Of a stretch of 37,363 bases of DNA, positions 16,590 through 25,478 are shown piece after piece. The notes below the pieces were generated by a model. The model did no database searches. It was not told the origin of the DNA and worked only from the letters and a program-made list of their open reading frames with translations. The stretch lies in NCBI GenBank assembly GCA_027490665.1, contig JAIXXP010000127.1, positions 1-37,363 of the forward strand. The letters are read 5' to 3'. This stretch comes from Cryomorphaceae bacterium (GTDB lineage Bacteria; Bacteroidota; Bacteroidia; Flavobacteriales_D; Crocinitomicaceae). The first letter of the stretch is position 1, and the number at the start of each line of letters is the position of its first letter. Position numbers and translations under genes: made by a program.

Positions 16590-19370
16590 TTAGTTTTCAA
16601 CAAGCTTTTCACTTAAATAGTTCGCTGTGGTGTTGTCTTTCAGCTTTATAAAGTCTTTAGGGTGTCCAGAAAAAAGTAAGTTACCACCGTTCTCTCCGCC
16701 GTCGGGCCCGAGGTCAATGATGTGGTCAGCACATTTGATAACTTCCATATTGTGTTCGATCACAACCAATGAATGTCCTTTATCAAGTAAGGCATTGAAT
16801 GCAATTAATAATTTCTCAATGTCATAAAAATGTAAGCCAGTAGTGGGTTCGTCAAAAATAAAGAGGGTAGGTGTGCTTTGGTTGCCCTTGCTTAAAAAGG
16901 AACCAAGTTTGATGCGCTGTGCTTCACCGCCCGACATCGTGCTCGAGGATTGTCCTACGGTTAAGTAACCGAGTCCGACGTCTACCAGTGGTTGGATTTT
17001 TTCGGCTACTTTTTGAGCGAGTTTGTCGGGGTCTGAACTAAAGAAATCTAGCGCTTCCTGTAAAGTCAGTTCGAGTAAATCAGAAATGGATTTTTCTCGA
17101 TAGCGTATTTCTAGCGTTTCGGTTTTGTAGCGCTTGGCTTTGCAGTGTTTGCAGGGCAGCTGAACATCGGCCATAAATTGCATAGAAACCGTAATGCTGC
17201 CTTCTCCTTCGCAAACTTCGCAACGGCCGCCCGCCACATTAAACGAAAAATAGCCGGGTTTGTAGCCTCTGAGTTTGGCTAAAGGTTGCCTTGCGTAGAT
17301 TTCTCGGATATCGTCAAAAGCCTTTACATAAGTAATCGGATTGCTGCGCGAAGATTTACCGATAGGGTTTTGGTCAATAAATTCAACGTGTCCTATCTTT
17401 TTGATATCACCACTGATGCCATTGCACTTGCCAATTAAATCGCTGCTGAGGCCTAATTCTTTGCGAACCAGTGGGTATAGCAGTCTTTTGATCAGGGTAG
17501 ATTTTCCAGAACCTGAAACACCCGTTACGCAAACGAGTTGCCCAAGTGGAATTTGCACATCGATGTTTTTGAGGTTGTTTTGGCGTGCATTGTGTATTTG
17601 TAGTTGCCCAAGCGCCGTTCTGGTGCGTTGCGGTAAGGCAATTTGTTTGCGGCCTGTGAGGTATTGTGCAGTGAGCGAGTTGCTGCCTTCTAAAGCTTTG
17701 AAGTCGCCTTGGAAAACCAAATGCCCACCCTGTGAGCCAGCAAGCGGCCCAATGTCCAGAATTTCATCGGCAGCCCGCATGATTTCTTCTTCGTGTTCCA
17801 CCATCAAAACGGTGTTGCCCTGATTTTTGAGAGCGATCAGTACTTCGATCAGTTTTTTGGTATCCCTTGGGTGCAGACCAATAGAGGGTTCGTCTAGGAT
17901 GTATAGCGAGCCCACTAAACTCGATCCGATTGATGTTGCCAATTGAATGCGTTGCGCTTCTCCGCCAGAAAGAGTGTTGGAGTTTCGGTTGAGGGTCAGG
18001 TAGCCGAGTCCTACTTTTTGTAAATAAGCCAAGCGCTGCTCGATTTCAGGTAGGATATGCTTGCATACCTTTTGCTCGTGTGCATTAAGTTCTAAAGCTT
18101 GAAAATAAGCCAAAGCATCATCGATGCTCATGAGAACAACATCTTGAATGCTCTTGCCTGCTATCTTGACAAAGCCTGCATCTTTGCGCAAACGGGTTCC
18201 ATTGCAGTCTGGGCATATTGTCTTGCCTCTGTAGCGAGAGAGTAGTACTCTGTATTGTATTTTATATGTCTGACTTTCAATTTGTTTAAAGAATTCATTT
18301 AAACCTATGAAATAGTTATTTCCAGTCCAGAGTAGCTGGTATTGGGCAGGGCTGAGTTCTTGAATAGGTCGGTGGATCGGAAAGTCAAATTTGCTGGCTT
18401 GATACAGCAAGCTCTGGAGGTATTCTTGCATGTTTTCGCCTTTCCATGGAGCAATAGCACCTTCGTAAATGCTTTTACTGCGGTCTGGAAAAACGAGTTC
18501 CTCATCGATGCCAAGTGTCATGCCGTAGCCTTCGCAATTTTTGCAAGCGCCATAAGGGTTGTTGAAAGCAAAGAAGGCAGATGTAGGTTCTTCAAAACGA
18601 AGGCCATCTGCTTCAAAGCGCCCATTGAAATGTGCCAACTCCTTACTTTGTGCATTGTACAAGCTGCATTCACCCTTGCCCTCTGCAAAAGCACGTTCAA
18701 TACCTTCCGATAAGCGACTTTGTTGCGGGAGTTCGCGGGGGCTATTTTTGAGTCGGTCAATGACCACCCAGATTTGTTCGGGTAGTTCGGAGAAGGGGAT
18801 GAGATCGTCGATTAATATGAATTCTTCGTTTAAAAACAACCTTGTAAAACCTTCTTTATTAAGAAGTTGAATTTTTTTATTTAAATCTTCAGTGGAATTA
18901 AATGAGAGGGCGTATAATATTGCAAATGGGTCTTCTATCCAATGTTGGTCTAAGAATGCGATGACGTCTTTGGTTTGGTGTTTAAGAACGGCGCTGCCGG
19001 AAACAGGTGAGTAGGTAGTGCCGATGCGTGCAAATAACAATTTGAGGTAGTCGTAGATTTCGGTGCTGGTGCCGATGGTTGATCTTGGGTTGCCGCTACT
19101 GACCTTTTGCTGAATGGCAATAGCTGGCGACAAGCCTTTGATGTCGTCAATTGCCGGTTTGTCTAAGCGTCCTAAGAATTGGCGCGCGTAGGCAGACATG
19201 CTTTCGATGAAACGCCGCTGCCCTTCTGCGAAAATTGTGTCAAAGGCTAAGCTAGATTTACCCGAACCCGAAACCCCGGTAATCACGGTGAGTTTGCCGT
19301 GCGGGATGCGTACGTCGAGTCCTTTGAGGTTGTGTTCGCGCGCTCCTTTAACCGTGATAAATTTTTCCAT
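16590..19370 (-). CDS. uvrA: Excinuclease ABC subunit A
   Basis: 926 aa from ATG 19370; an in-frame TTG at 19376 lies inside the -7 box and is rejected. UvrA recognises bulky DNA damage as a dimer and loads UvrB in nucleotide excision repair. Two ABC ATPase modules are seen, each with a Walker A ([13 protein letters not shown] near residue 33 and [13 protein letters not shown] in the second half), an ABC signature (LSGGEAQRI and MSGGEAQRI) and a Walker B ([13 protein letters not shown] and [13 protein letters not shown]). Two zinc-binding modules are present: CKNCEGYG with CPDCNGTR, and CEVCEGEG with CKHC. The length is normal for the family. No uvrB or uvrC is nearby. Confidence 0.97.
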   Translation of the reverse strand: MEKFITVKGAREHNLKGLDVRIPHGKLTVITGVSGSGKSSLAFDTIFAEGQRRFIESMSAYARQFLGRLDKPAIDDIKGLSPAIAIQQKVSSGNPRSTIGTSTEIYDYLKLLFARIGTTYSPVSGSAVLKHQTKDVIAFLDQHWIEDPFAILYALSFNSTEDLNKKIQLLNKEGFTRLFLNEEFILIDDLIPFSELPEQIWVVIDRLKNSPRELPQQSRLSEGIERAFAEGKGECSLYNAQSKELAHFNGRFEADGLRFEEPTSAFFAFNNPYGACKNCEGYGMTLGIDEELVFPDRSKSIYEGAIAPWKGENMQEYLQSLLYQASKFDFPIHRPIQELSPAQYQLLWTGNNYFIGLNEFFKQIESQTYKIQYRVLLSRYRGKTICPDCNGTRLRKDAGFVKIAGKSIQDVVLMSIDDALAYFQALELNAHEQKVCKHILPEIEQRLAYLQKVGLGYLTLNRNSNTLSGGEAQRIQLATSIGSSLVGSLYILDEPSIGLHPRDTKKLIEVLIALKNQGNTVLMVEHEEEIMRAADEILDIGPLAGSQGGHLVFQGDFKALEGSNSLTAQYLTGRKQIALPQRTRTALGQLQIHNARQNNLKNIDVQIPLGQLVCVTGVSGSGKSTLIKRLLYPLVRKELGLSSDLIGKCNGISGDIKKIGHVEFIDQNPIGKSSRSNPITYVKAFDDIREIYARQPLAKLRGYKPGYFSFNVAGGRCEVCEGEGSITVSMQFMADVQLPCKHCKAKRYKTETLEIRYREKSISDLLELTLQEALDFFSSDPDKLAQKVAEKIQPLVDVGLGYLTVGQSSSTMSGGEAQRIKLGSFLSKGNQSTPTLFIFDEPTTGLHFYDIEKLLIAFNALLDKGHSLVVIEHNMEVIKCADHIIDLGPDGGENGGNLLFSGHPKDFIKLKDNTTANYLSEKLVEN

Positions 19371-19373
19371 ATG

Positions 19374-19381
19374 CAAAAGTA
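19374..19381 (-). promoter_or_regulatory. -7 box of uvrA
   Basis: On the minus strand this reads TACTTTTG, a perfect TAnnTTTG, only three bases before ATG 19370. The mRNA would be almost leaderless. The box is half of a palindrome shared with the divergent permease promoter. Confidence 0.65.
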
Positions 19382-19397
19382 AAATTTCTTTACTTTT
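19375..19397. repeat. Palindrome spanning the uvrA/permease divergent promoters
   Basis: AAAAGTAAA (19375-19383), spacer ATTTC, TTTACTTTT (19389-19397). Each arm holds one -7-like box: TACTTTTG leftward for uvrA and TACTTTTA (19391-19398, 7 of 8) rightward for the permease. The boxes are so close that polymerase probably cannot use both at once. Confidence 0.6.
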
Positions 19398-19417
19398 AGT
19401 GCTTTAAAAATAGATGA

Positions 19418-21181
19418 ATGTCCCAAAACTCTTTGTTTCGTAAAAAAACCGTTGAATCCATTATGGCGCAAGTGCGTGCTAATGAAGTTGCCGGAGATAC
19501 CCATGGCCTCAATAAACACCTTAAACTTCGCGATTTAATCGCCTTTGGGATTGCAGCTATCATTGGTGCAGGTATCTTCTCAACTATTGGGCAGGCTTCA
19601 GCTCAAGGTGGGCCCGCTGTTATTTTCTTATTTTTATTTACTGCGCTCGCCAGTGGTTTTGCAGCTTTTGCTTATGCCGAGTTTGCATCTATGGTTCCGG
19701 TGGCGGGTTCTGCCTATACTTATTCGTATGTTGCTTTTGGCGAGCTTATTGCCTGGATCATCGGTTGGGCGCTCATTATGGAGTATGCCATCGGGAATAT
19801 CACCGTAGCAATATCTTGGAGTGATTATTTAACTACAATGCTTGAACAAATTCATATTCAAGCAATTGGATTGAAAGGGATTCATCTTCCGGACTGGATG
19901 CAGATGGACTACCTCAGCGCGTCAAAAGGATATAGCGCTGCAGTACAATTCTTGAAAAACGGTGGTGATTTAACGAATTTAGAACCTGCACTTGCACAAG
20001 CGCGCGAGGCTTGGTTAACAGCGCCAAGAATCGGTTCTTTGCATTTAGTTCTTGATATTCCTGCCCTCTTTATTATTGTTCTGATTACTTGGTTGGTTTA
20101 CCGCGGAATCAAAGAAAGCCGCAATGCCTCCAACGCAATGGTGATTATCAAGCTTGCCGTCATCTTATTAGTGATTGCCGTTGGGGTGTTTTATATCGAC
20201 ATGAAAAACTGGACCCCTTTTGCACCTGAAGGTATCAGTGGCGTGCTCAAAGGTGTTTCAGCAGTGTTCTTTGCATACATTGGTTTTGACGCCATTTCTA
20301 CTACCGCCGAAGAATGCGAGAACCCACAGCGCGACCTCCCACGCGGCATGATGTGGGCCATTATCATCTGCACCGTTCTTTACATCATTATTGCCCTTAT
20401 CCTGACGGGCATTGTACCTTACCATCAACTTGCCGTCGGCGAGCCGCTTGCTTTTGTGTTTGAGCAAATCAATTTGTCCAAAATGACGTTTATCATTTCG
20501 ATATCAGCAGTTGTGGCAATGGCTTCGGTTTTACTTGTTTTTCAAATGGGGCAGCCGCGCATTTGGCTGAGCATGAGCCGTGATGGCTTGTTGCCTAAGC
20601 GTTTCTCTAAAATTCACCCCAAGTACAAAACGCCTTCGTTTGCCACTATTGTAGTTGGTTTTGTGGTCGCTATTCCTGCACTTTTCATGAACCTAACCAT
20701 GGTTACGGATCTTTGCTCTATCGGAACGCTGTTTGCGTTCGTGTTGGTTTGTGGAGGGGTATTGGTTTTGCAGAATAAACCAGATGTCCAACGCGGTTCT
20801 TTCAAAACGCCATACGTAAATGCTGGTCTAGTTTTACCAGCAGCTTTCGGTTTGGGTCTTATCTATACCCTGACAATGGGTTTTCAAGGAAATCCAGTCT
20901 TCAATGCTATTTACAATTTCCTCGCATTTGAGAGTTGGTCCGATTTCGGTCAAAAAATACCTTCTCTCATTTTTTGGCTATTCACCCTCTTTTTAACGGT
21001 ACTAAGTATACCTAAAAAGTTATCCTTGATTCCTTCACTGGGTTTGCTCTCGTGCCTGTACATGATGAGCGAAATTCCGCTGCAAAACTGGATTTACTTC
21101 GGTATTTGGTTGCTCGTAGGCTTGGTCATCTACTTTACATACAGTAGAAAGCACTCCAAATTAAATGAGGCCAACGCTTGA
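19418..21181 (+). CDS. APC-superfamily amino-acid permease (cationic amino-acid transporter type)
   Basis: 587 aa. About 12-14 hydrophobic segments are visible, beginning at residue 38 after a polar N-terminal tail. The first helix has IAAIIGAGIFSTIG, the unwound substrate-binding region of the APC fold. Other family landmarks are VPVAGSAYTYSY, ELIAWIIGWALIMEY, FFAYIGFDAISTTAEECENPQRDLP and MSRDGLLP. This pattern fits the YfnA/CAT group, which imports amino acids with protons or exchanges them. A longer than usual hydrophilic loop (about residues 143-205) separates helices 3 and 5. It is monocistronic, and its stop codon abuts the convergent gmhA-like stop with no gap. Confidence 0.9.
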   Translation: MSQNSLFRKKTVESIMAQVRANEVAGDTHGLNKHLKLRDLIAFGIAAIIGAGIFSTIGQASAQGGPAVIFLFLFTALASGFAAFAYAEFASMVPVAGSAYTYSYVAFGELIAWIIGWALIMEYAIGNITVAISWSDYLTTMLEQIHIQAIGLKGIHLPDWMQMDYLSASKGYSAAVQFLKNGGDLTNLEPALAQAREAWLTAPRIGSLHLVLDIPALFIIVLITWLVYRGIKESRNASNAMVIIKLAVILLVIAVGVFYIDMKNWTPFAPEGISGVLKGVSAVFFAYIGFDAISTTAEECENPQRDLPRGMMWAIIICTVLYIIIALILTGIVPYHQLAVGEPLAFVFEQINLSKMTFIISISAVVAMASVLLVFQMGQPRIWLSMSRDGLLPKRFSKIHPKYKTPSFATIVVGFVVAIPALFMNLTMVTDLCSIGTLFAFVLVCGGVLVLQNKPDVQRGSFKTPYVNAGLVLPAAFGLGLIYTLTMGFQGNPVFNAIYNFLAFESWSDFGQKIPSLIFWLFTLFLTVLSIPKKLSLIPSLGLLSCLYMMSEIPLQNWIYFGIWLLVGLVIYFTYSRKHSKLNEANA

Positions 21182-21757
21182 TCAATAACCAAAGCTTTGT
21201 TCGATTCCTAAGATAAAGGAATGTATGACCTTAATATGTATTTCTTGTGCGCGGTCGGCATAGGAGCTGAATGGCGCTCTGATTTCTAAATCGGCAAGTC
21301 CAGCTAATTGCCCGCCGTCTTTACCCGTTAAAACAATTGTGCGAATGCCCTTTGCTTTGGCCGCCTCAACAGCCAAAATCACATTTTTGGAATTACCTGA
21401 AGTCGAGATGCCCAATAAAACATCGCCAGTTTGGCCCAAGCCTTCTACATATCTAGAAAAAACGAAGTCATAACCGTAGTCATTGGCGACACAAGAGAGG
21501 TGGGAAGGGTCTGAAATAGAAACAGCGGCAAGTGCAGGGCGGTTATTGCGGTAGCGTCCGGAGAGTTCTTCTGCAAAATGCATGGCATCGCACATAGACC
21601 CACCATTGCCGCAACTCATGATTTTATGACCATTTGCTAATGCTGTATGCATCAGCGCAATGCCTTGGGCAATTTTTTGCATATTTTCGGGAGTGCTGAA
21701 GTCCGATAAAACTTGTTGTGCTTCTTGAAATTCCGATAATAAAGTTGCAGGATTCAT
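21182..21757 (-). CDS. gmhA: Sedoheptulose-7-phosphate isomerase family protein
   Basis: 191 aa from ATG 21757; a TTG at 21763 is in frame but has no family support. GmhA converts sedoheptulose 7-phosphate to a heptose 7-phosphate for lipopolysaccharide or S-layer sugars. The SIS fold is clear: [57 protein letters not shown] and [13 protein letters not shown]. By alignment with the E. coli enzyme the zinc or catalytic residues are kept (H60, E64, Q171, H179). M55 stands where the E. coli enzyme has His56, next to but not among these ligands. The rest of the heptose pathway (gmhB, hldE) is not in the window. The stop codons of this gene and the permease touch. Confidence 0.9.
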   Translation of the reverse strand: MNPATLLSEFQEAQQVLSDFSTPENMQKIAQGIALMHTALANGHKIMSCGNGGSMCDAMHFAEELSGRYRNNRPALAAVSISDPSHLSCVANDYGYDFVFSRYVEGLGQTGDVLLGISTSGNSKNVILAVEAAKAKGIRTIVLTGKDGGQLAGLADLEIRAPFSSYADRAQEIHIKVIHSFILGIEQSFGY

Positions 21758-21771
21758 GGTCAATTTTTCTT

Positions 21772-21779
21772 CAAAAGTA
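21772..21779 (-). promoter_or_regulatory. -7 box of the gmhA-like gene
   Basis: On the minus strand this reads TACTTTTG, a perfect TAnnTTTG, 14 bases before ATG 21757. Confidence 0.7.
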
Positions 21780-21811
21780 AGAAATCACATTCACGCGCCC
21801 AACGAATCATT

Positions 21812-21819
21812 TATCTTTG
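21812..21819 (+). promoter_or_regulatory. -7 box of the short-chain dehydrogenase gene
   Basis: TATCTTTG is a perfect TAnnTTTG ending four bases before ATG 21824. The transcript is probably nearly leaderless. It is divergent from the gmhA-like promoter 32 bases away. Confidence 0.7.
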
Positions 21820-21823
21820 GTTT

Positions 21824-22627
21824 ATGAATCAGTCTGCTTACTATCAAAATAAAGTCATCTGGATAACCGGTGCCTCATCCGGAATCGGTGAAAATTTAGC
21901 CATTCAATTAGCGCAACATGGTGCACGTTTGATTTTATCGGCTCGCAATCAACAAAAGTTAGAGGACTTAAAAGCGTCTTTAACACATCCGGAGGCGCAT
22001 CTGGTTTTGCCTTTAGATTTGGGCGCTTTGCAAGCACCCGAAAGCTATACCGATCAGATTCTTGCGAAGTACGGGAGGATAGACATTCTGATCAACAATG
22101 GCGGAGTTTCGCAAAGAGCCAGTGCACATGAAACTGAAATGGAGGTAAATCGCCAACTCATGGAAGTGAACTTCTTTGGCAATATTGCCTTGGCAAAAGC
22201 TGTTTTGCCGATTTTTAGAACCCAAAAAAGTGGCCAATATTTGATTGTGAGCAGTATTGCTGGCAAATTTGGTTTTCACTTGCGCTCAATATACAGCGCC
22301 TCAAAGGCGGCCTTAGTTGGTTATTACGAAAGTTTAGCAATGGAAGAAGCGCCAAATGGCATAAAAGTCACACTGGCTTATCCAGGTAAGATCAATACAC
22401 CCATTTCAAAAAGCGCCCTCACGGCAAGTGGTCAAGCGCATGGCACAATGGACCGCAACCAAGCAACCGGAATGCCAGTTGAACATTGCGTTAGTCTGAT
22501 GCTCGAAGCTTTGGCTAAAGGAAAGAGAGAGGTATTGATTGGCGGCAAGGAACTGATTGCTGTTTACATGAAGCGCTTTTTGCCGCGTTTGTTTTGGAAA
22601 ATCATTCCCAAACAAAGCGCTACCTAA
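21824..22627 (+). CDS. Short-chain dehydrogenase/reductase
   Basis: 267 aa, a classical SDR with a Rossmann fold. The cofactor motif TGASSGIG is at 15-22, NNGG at 91-94 (usually NNAG), the catalytic Ser is S144, and Y157-x3-K161 (YSASK) completes the active site. R41 in the ARN stretch after beta-2 suggests NADP(H). The pattern SQRASAHETEMEVNRQLMEVNFFG and the C-terminal MKRFLPRLFWKIIP resemble the DHRS7-like group, whose members act on lipids or steroids; this is a weak hint and the substrate is unknown. It is monocistronic, with its own promoter and a strong bidirectional terminator. Confidence 0.88.
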   Translation: MNQSAYYQNKVIWITGASSGIGENLAIQLAQHGARLILSARNQQKLEDLKASLTHPEAHLVLPLDLGALQAPESYTDQILAKYGRIDILINNGGVSQRASAHETEMEVNRQLMEVNFFGNIALAKAVLPIFRTQKSGQYLIVSSIAGKFGFHLRSIYSASKAALVGYYESLAMEEAPNGIKVTLAYPGKINTPISKSALTASGQAHGTMDRNQATGMPVEHCVSLMLEALAKGKREVLIGGKELIAVYMKRFLPRLFWKIIPKQSAT

Positions 22628-22651
22628 AAGGATGGCCTGTTGAAAGGTCAA

Positions 22652-22686
22652 AAAAAAGGGCTGTCTCTATGAGACAGCCCTTTTTT
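22652..22686. terminator. Bidirectional terminator between SDR and HU genes
   Basis: Perfect stem: A run then GGGCTGTCTC (to 22667), loop TAT, GAGACAGCCC then T run (22671-22686). It serves the two convergent genes. Confidence 0.93.
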
Positions 22687-22707
22687 ATTTCAGATGAAAG
22701 ATCTGAA

Positions 22708-22980
22708 TTAGTTTACGTTTTTAGAAAGGTCTGCACCTGCTTTGAAACGAACTGTGTTTTTTGCTGCAATTTGGATTACATCACCAGTTTTTGGGTTGCG
22801 ACCATTGCGTGCGTTTCTTTTAGAAATACCAAAAGATCCGAAACCTACTAAAGAGATAGTTTCTCCTTTTGACAAAGCGCCAGTTGTTGCGCTTACAAAT
22901 CCATCTAATGCACGTTTTGCATCAGCTTTTGACAATCCTGCAGACGCTGCGATTGCGTCGATCAATTCAGCCTTGTTCAT
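22708..22980 (-). CDS. HU-family nucleoid DNA-binding protein
   Basis: 90 aa, the typical HU length. HU dimers bend DNA and help compact the nucleoid. The N-terminal helices (MNKAELIDAIAASAGLSKADAKRALDGF) and the signature GFGSFGISKRNARNGRNP, leading into the DNA-binding arm (KTGDVIQIAAKNT), are intact. The C-terminal LSKNVN is slightly shorter than in some relatives. It is monocistronic, with a 40-base leader after a perfect -7 box. Confidence 0.96.
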   Translation of the reverse strand: MNKAELIDAIAASAGLSKADAKRALDGFVSATTGALSKGETISLVGFGSFGISKRNARNGRNPKTGDVIQIAAKNTVRFKAGADLSKNVN

Positions 22981-23020
22981 AATAATTCAGTTTTAATTAG
23001 TTAGTAATTAATTATTGAAA

Positions 23021-23028
23021 CAAATATA
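23021..23028 (-). promoter_or_regulatory. -7 box of the HU gene
   Basis: On the minus strand this reads TATATTTG, a perfect TAnnTTTG, 40 bases before ATG 22980. Further upstream, CAAAATG (23073-23079) and CATTTTG (23093-23099) form a small inverted repeat that could be an operator. Confidence 0.6.
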
Positions 23029-23167
23029 TCGGAATATCAATGCCAATAAAGGTTTCAGGTAAAAAAAAGTGCCAAAATGTTGAAAAAATGGTCATTTTGT
23101 TGATAAAGCCGCCTAAAAAGCCCGTCTGCATTGGGTTTTACGAACATTTTTGACTCAATTTTGTAAT

Positions 23168-24649
23168 ATGCAAATGAAGGTAGGTATCATAGGGTCAGGA
23201 ATAGGTGCACTAGCCAGCGCCATCGAACTTAGAAAATTAGGATTGGAGGTTCATGTTTTCGAGGCTAATGAAGTCATCGGTGGCAAAATTGTCGAACAAC
23301 ACCTCGCTGACTACCGTTTTGATATGGGCCCGTCTGTATTTACAGAGCCTCAACTTCTGCAAGATTTAATGAAAGGGCTAGATCCCAATGCAACTTTCGC
23401 CTATCGACAATTAGCGGAGTCTTGCCGCTATTTTTTCAAAGATGGTCAACACATCATTCTTCCGGTTGGTAAAGAGAAGGTCGCCCAAGCAGTTTCCACA
23501 ACTTTCAATGAAGATTTACAACACACCCAAAGTTACCTGAACCGCATGGAGGCCAACTACAAGGCTATTTATCCGGTCTTTATTCAGGTTTCTTTGCATC
23601 GTTTCAAGCAATTCTTCAATGCTTCTTTATTCAAAGCGCTTGCAAGGCTTTTTAAATATGGTTTGCACCAAACCATGCATCAACAAAATAAGTCGTTTTT
23701 CAAAAACCCCAAAACCATTCAGTTATTTGACCGCTTGGCAACCTATAACGGGAGTTCGCCGTATCTCGCTCCTGCCATGCTCAATATCATTTCACAACTC
23801 GAATTCAACGAAGGGCCAGCTATGCCAGTTGGTGGAATGGTACAAATAACACGTCAAACACATGCCCTGGCCTTGCAATACGGTGTAGTGTTTCATACCA
23901 AAGAACGCGTTAACGCCATTCAAAATCGAAACAACAGAGTAGTTGGTCTTCAGACAGAAAAGGGTGCGTATAACTTTGATATCGTAGTGTCCAATATGGA
24001 TGTGCATTACACTTATGAAAAACTCCTTCCTTATTTAAAAGCGCCGCGCTTTTTACTTCAACAAGAAAAATCGAGTTCGGCGGTTGTCTTCTATTGGGGT
24101 ATCAATCGTTCGTTTGAGCAACTAGGCGTACACAACATTTTCTTTGCTGCAGATTATCAAGCTGAGTTCGAAGCCATTTTTCAAACCAAAACACTCCACC
24201 CAGACCCAACAGTATATGTCCATATTTCCTCCAAAGTGGAGAAAGGCGATGCACCAGAGGGCAAAGAAAACTGGTTTGTCATGGTAAACGCACCTATCAA
24301 TATTGGGCAAGATTGGGATAACGAAATTCAATTGCTGCGCACACGCATTTTGGAAAAGTTGTCAACTGCTTTAAAGACCGACATCGCAGCCCTCATTGAA
24401 GTCGAACAAATCAATGAACCGCGCTTAATAGATGCAAACTATAGCGGCAAACAAGGTTCTATCTACGGCAATGCCTCCAATAATGCCTTTGCGGCCTTTC
24501 TCAGACATCCAAACTTTTCCAAACAAATAAAGGGCTTGTATTTTGCAGGTGTAACCGTGCACCCAGGTGGCGGTATTCCGCTGGCCATTAACAGCGCAAA
24601 GATTGTAGCGCGTTGCGTACAAGAAGACTACCCTAATCTTCGAAAATGA
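23168..24649 (+). CDS. FAD-dependent carotenoid desaturase, CrtI/CrtD family
   Basis: 493 aa from ATG 23168 (ATG 23174 also possible). An upstream in-frame TTG at 23150 overlaps the promoter-like CAATTTTG (23156-23163). The FAD-binding motif is at the N-terminus (VGIIGSGIGALASAIELRK, then VFEANEVIGGKI), followed by YRFDMGPSVFTEP. The family C-terminal flavin motif is GLYFAGVTVHPGGGIPLAINSAKI. The stretches CRYFFKDGQ and ENWFVMVNAP...GQDWD look more like flavobacterial CrtD (hydroxycarotenoid 3,4-desaturase) than the main phytoene desaturase CrtI; this is from memory of the families and is tentative. No crtB, crtY or crtZ is next to it. Its 3' end overlaps the convergent small secreted-protein gene by 17 bases. 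Confidence 0.85.
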   Translation: MQMKVGIIGSGIGALASAIELRKLGLEVHVFEANEVIGGKIVEQHLADYRFDMGPSVFTEPQLLQDLMKGLDPNATFAYRQLAESCRYFFKDGQHIILPVGKEKVAQAVSTTFNEDLQHTQSYLNRMEANYKAIYPVFIQVSLHRFKQFFNASLFKALARLFKYGLHQTMHQQNKSFFKNPKTIQLFDRLATYNGSSPYLAPAMLNIISQLEFNEGPAMPVGGMVQITRQTHALALQYGVVFHTKERVNAIQNRNNRVVGLQTEKGAYNFDIVVSNMDVHYTYEKLLPYLKAPRFLLQQEKSSSAVVFYWGINRSFEQLGVHNIFFAADYQAEFEAIFQTKTLHPDPTVYVHISSKVEKGDAPEGKENWFVMVNAPINIGQDWDNEIQLLRTRILEKLSTALKTDIAALIEVEQINEPRLIDANYSGKQGSIYGNASNNAFAAFLRHPNFSKQIKGLYFAGVTVHPGGGIPLAINSAKIVARCVQEDYPNLRK

Positions 24650-25187
24650 GCTGATACGTTTGTACCTGATTCAAAACGGCATTCTCCTCCTTAAACGACC
24701 CGTTAATCGAAAAAAACGTCAAGTAAAGTATTTTCGGAACTTCTGTTAGTGTTAGATTCTTTCCTTGTTCAATATCATAAAATTTACGAATGGTTTTAGT
24801 CCCAATAATGGAATTACCCTTTCTCACGATAAGCGAATCAAAGCGATGCCAATCATAGGCTTTTGGATCATAAAACCAATAACAATAACTTTCTTGATCC
24901 TGAATCAATAATTCTTGGTCTTTATTGAAATCAGTTTCCACACTTATTTTCCAACCAATCGATTGAAAATCCGGTAAGTTTCTCTGTAAAGCGCCATTCA
25001 AAAATACACCGTCGAGCTTGTTCAAGGTGGTTTCTATTGCAAAAGTCTCCTTATTTAAATAAATTCTACCCAAAGAATCAGGTCTAATGATTTGGTCTTG
25101 TTGCTTAAAAGCAATATCAAAACTTTGAGCTAGAACTGTGTTGAGCAATAAAAAACAAAGAATGCATGCGCTTGTCCGTATAATCAT
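24633..25187 (-). CDS. Small exported protein of unknown function
   Basis: 184 aa, not recognised. It starts with a signal peptide (MIIRTSACILCFLLLNTVLAQ), so it is exported to the periplasm or anchored outside. The mature part is polar and beta-rich, with several Trp and Tyr (SYCYWFYDPKAYDWHRFDSL), and ends in QTYQLIFED. There is no Cys pair or repeat and no T9SS tail. A 7-of-8 -7 box (TAACTTTA on the minus strand, 25192-25199) lies four bases before the ATG, another near-leaderless arrangement. The 17-base tail-to-tail overlap with the carotenoid desaturase gene gives no functional link, as the two are convergent. Confidence 0.75.
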   Translation of the reverse strand: MIIRTSACILCFLLLNTVLAQSFDIAFKQQDQIIRPDSLGRIYLNKETFAIETTLNKLDGVFLNGALQRNLPDFQSIGWKISVETDFNKDQELLIQDQESYCYWFYDPKAYDWHRFDSLIVRKGNSIIGTKTIRKFYDIEQGKNLTLTEVPKILYLTFFSINGSFKEENAVLNQVQTYQLIFED

Positions 25188-25295
25188 GGAATAAAGTTAA
25201 AGAAATAATCAGCTACTTTGAGCAAAAAAAGATGGATCATTTCTCTTGTTGTAAAGTATTAAAATTAATACCTTTACTCCGTAATTTGCTTCGAT

Positions 25296-25478
25296 ATGAA
25301 ATCAAGTGAATTACATCGCTTAATTCTTCAAAATGGATGGCTTTTTTTAAGGAGTTCTGGAAGCCATTTCATTTATGAGAAAAATTCAAAGCGATATCCA
25401 GTTCCTTATCATGGATCAAAAGAGGTTGGGAAAGGGATTGAGAAGAAAATAAGAAAGGAAATGAAACTTGAGTCATGA
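25296..25478 (+). CDS. hicA: HicA toxin (mRNA interferase)
   Basis: 60 aa, typical size. HicA has a double-stranded-RNA-binding-like fold and cleaves mRNA; the catalytic His is H24 in RSSGSHFIYEK. The rest also fits: LHRLILQNGWLFLR and the C-terminal GKGIEKKIRKEM. It precedes and overlaps hicB by four bases (ATGA), which couples their translation, the usual hicAB order. The best -7 candidate is TACCTTTA (25269-25276, 7 of 8). The pair may be self-regulated through the antitoxin's DNA-binding domain. Confidence 0.92.
   Translation: MKSSELHRLILQNGWLFLRSSGSHFIYEKNSKRYPVPYHGSKEVGKGIEKKIRKEMKLES

Noticed and set aside
19371-19376. TTG start of uvrA two codons upstream
   Set aside because: It lies in the promoter box; the ATG at 19370 follows.
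21597-21599. Met55 of the GmhA-like protein as a lost catalytic residue
   Set aside because: The zinc and catalytic ligands (H60, E64, Q171, H179) are intact; the changed position is next to them and is probably a lineage variant.
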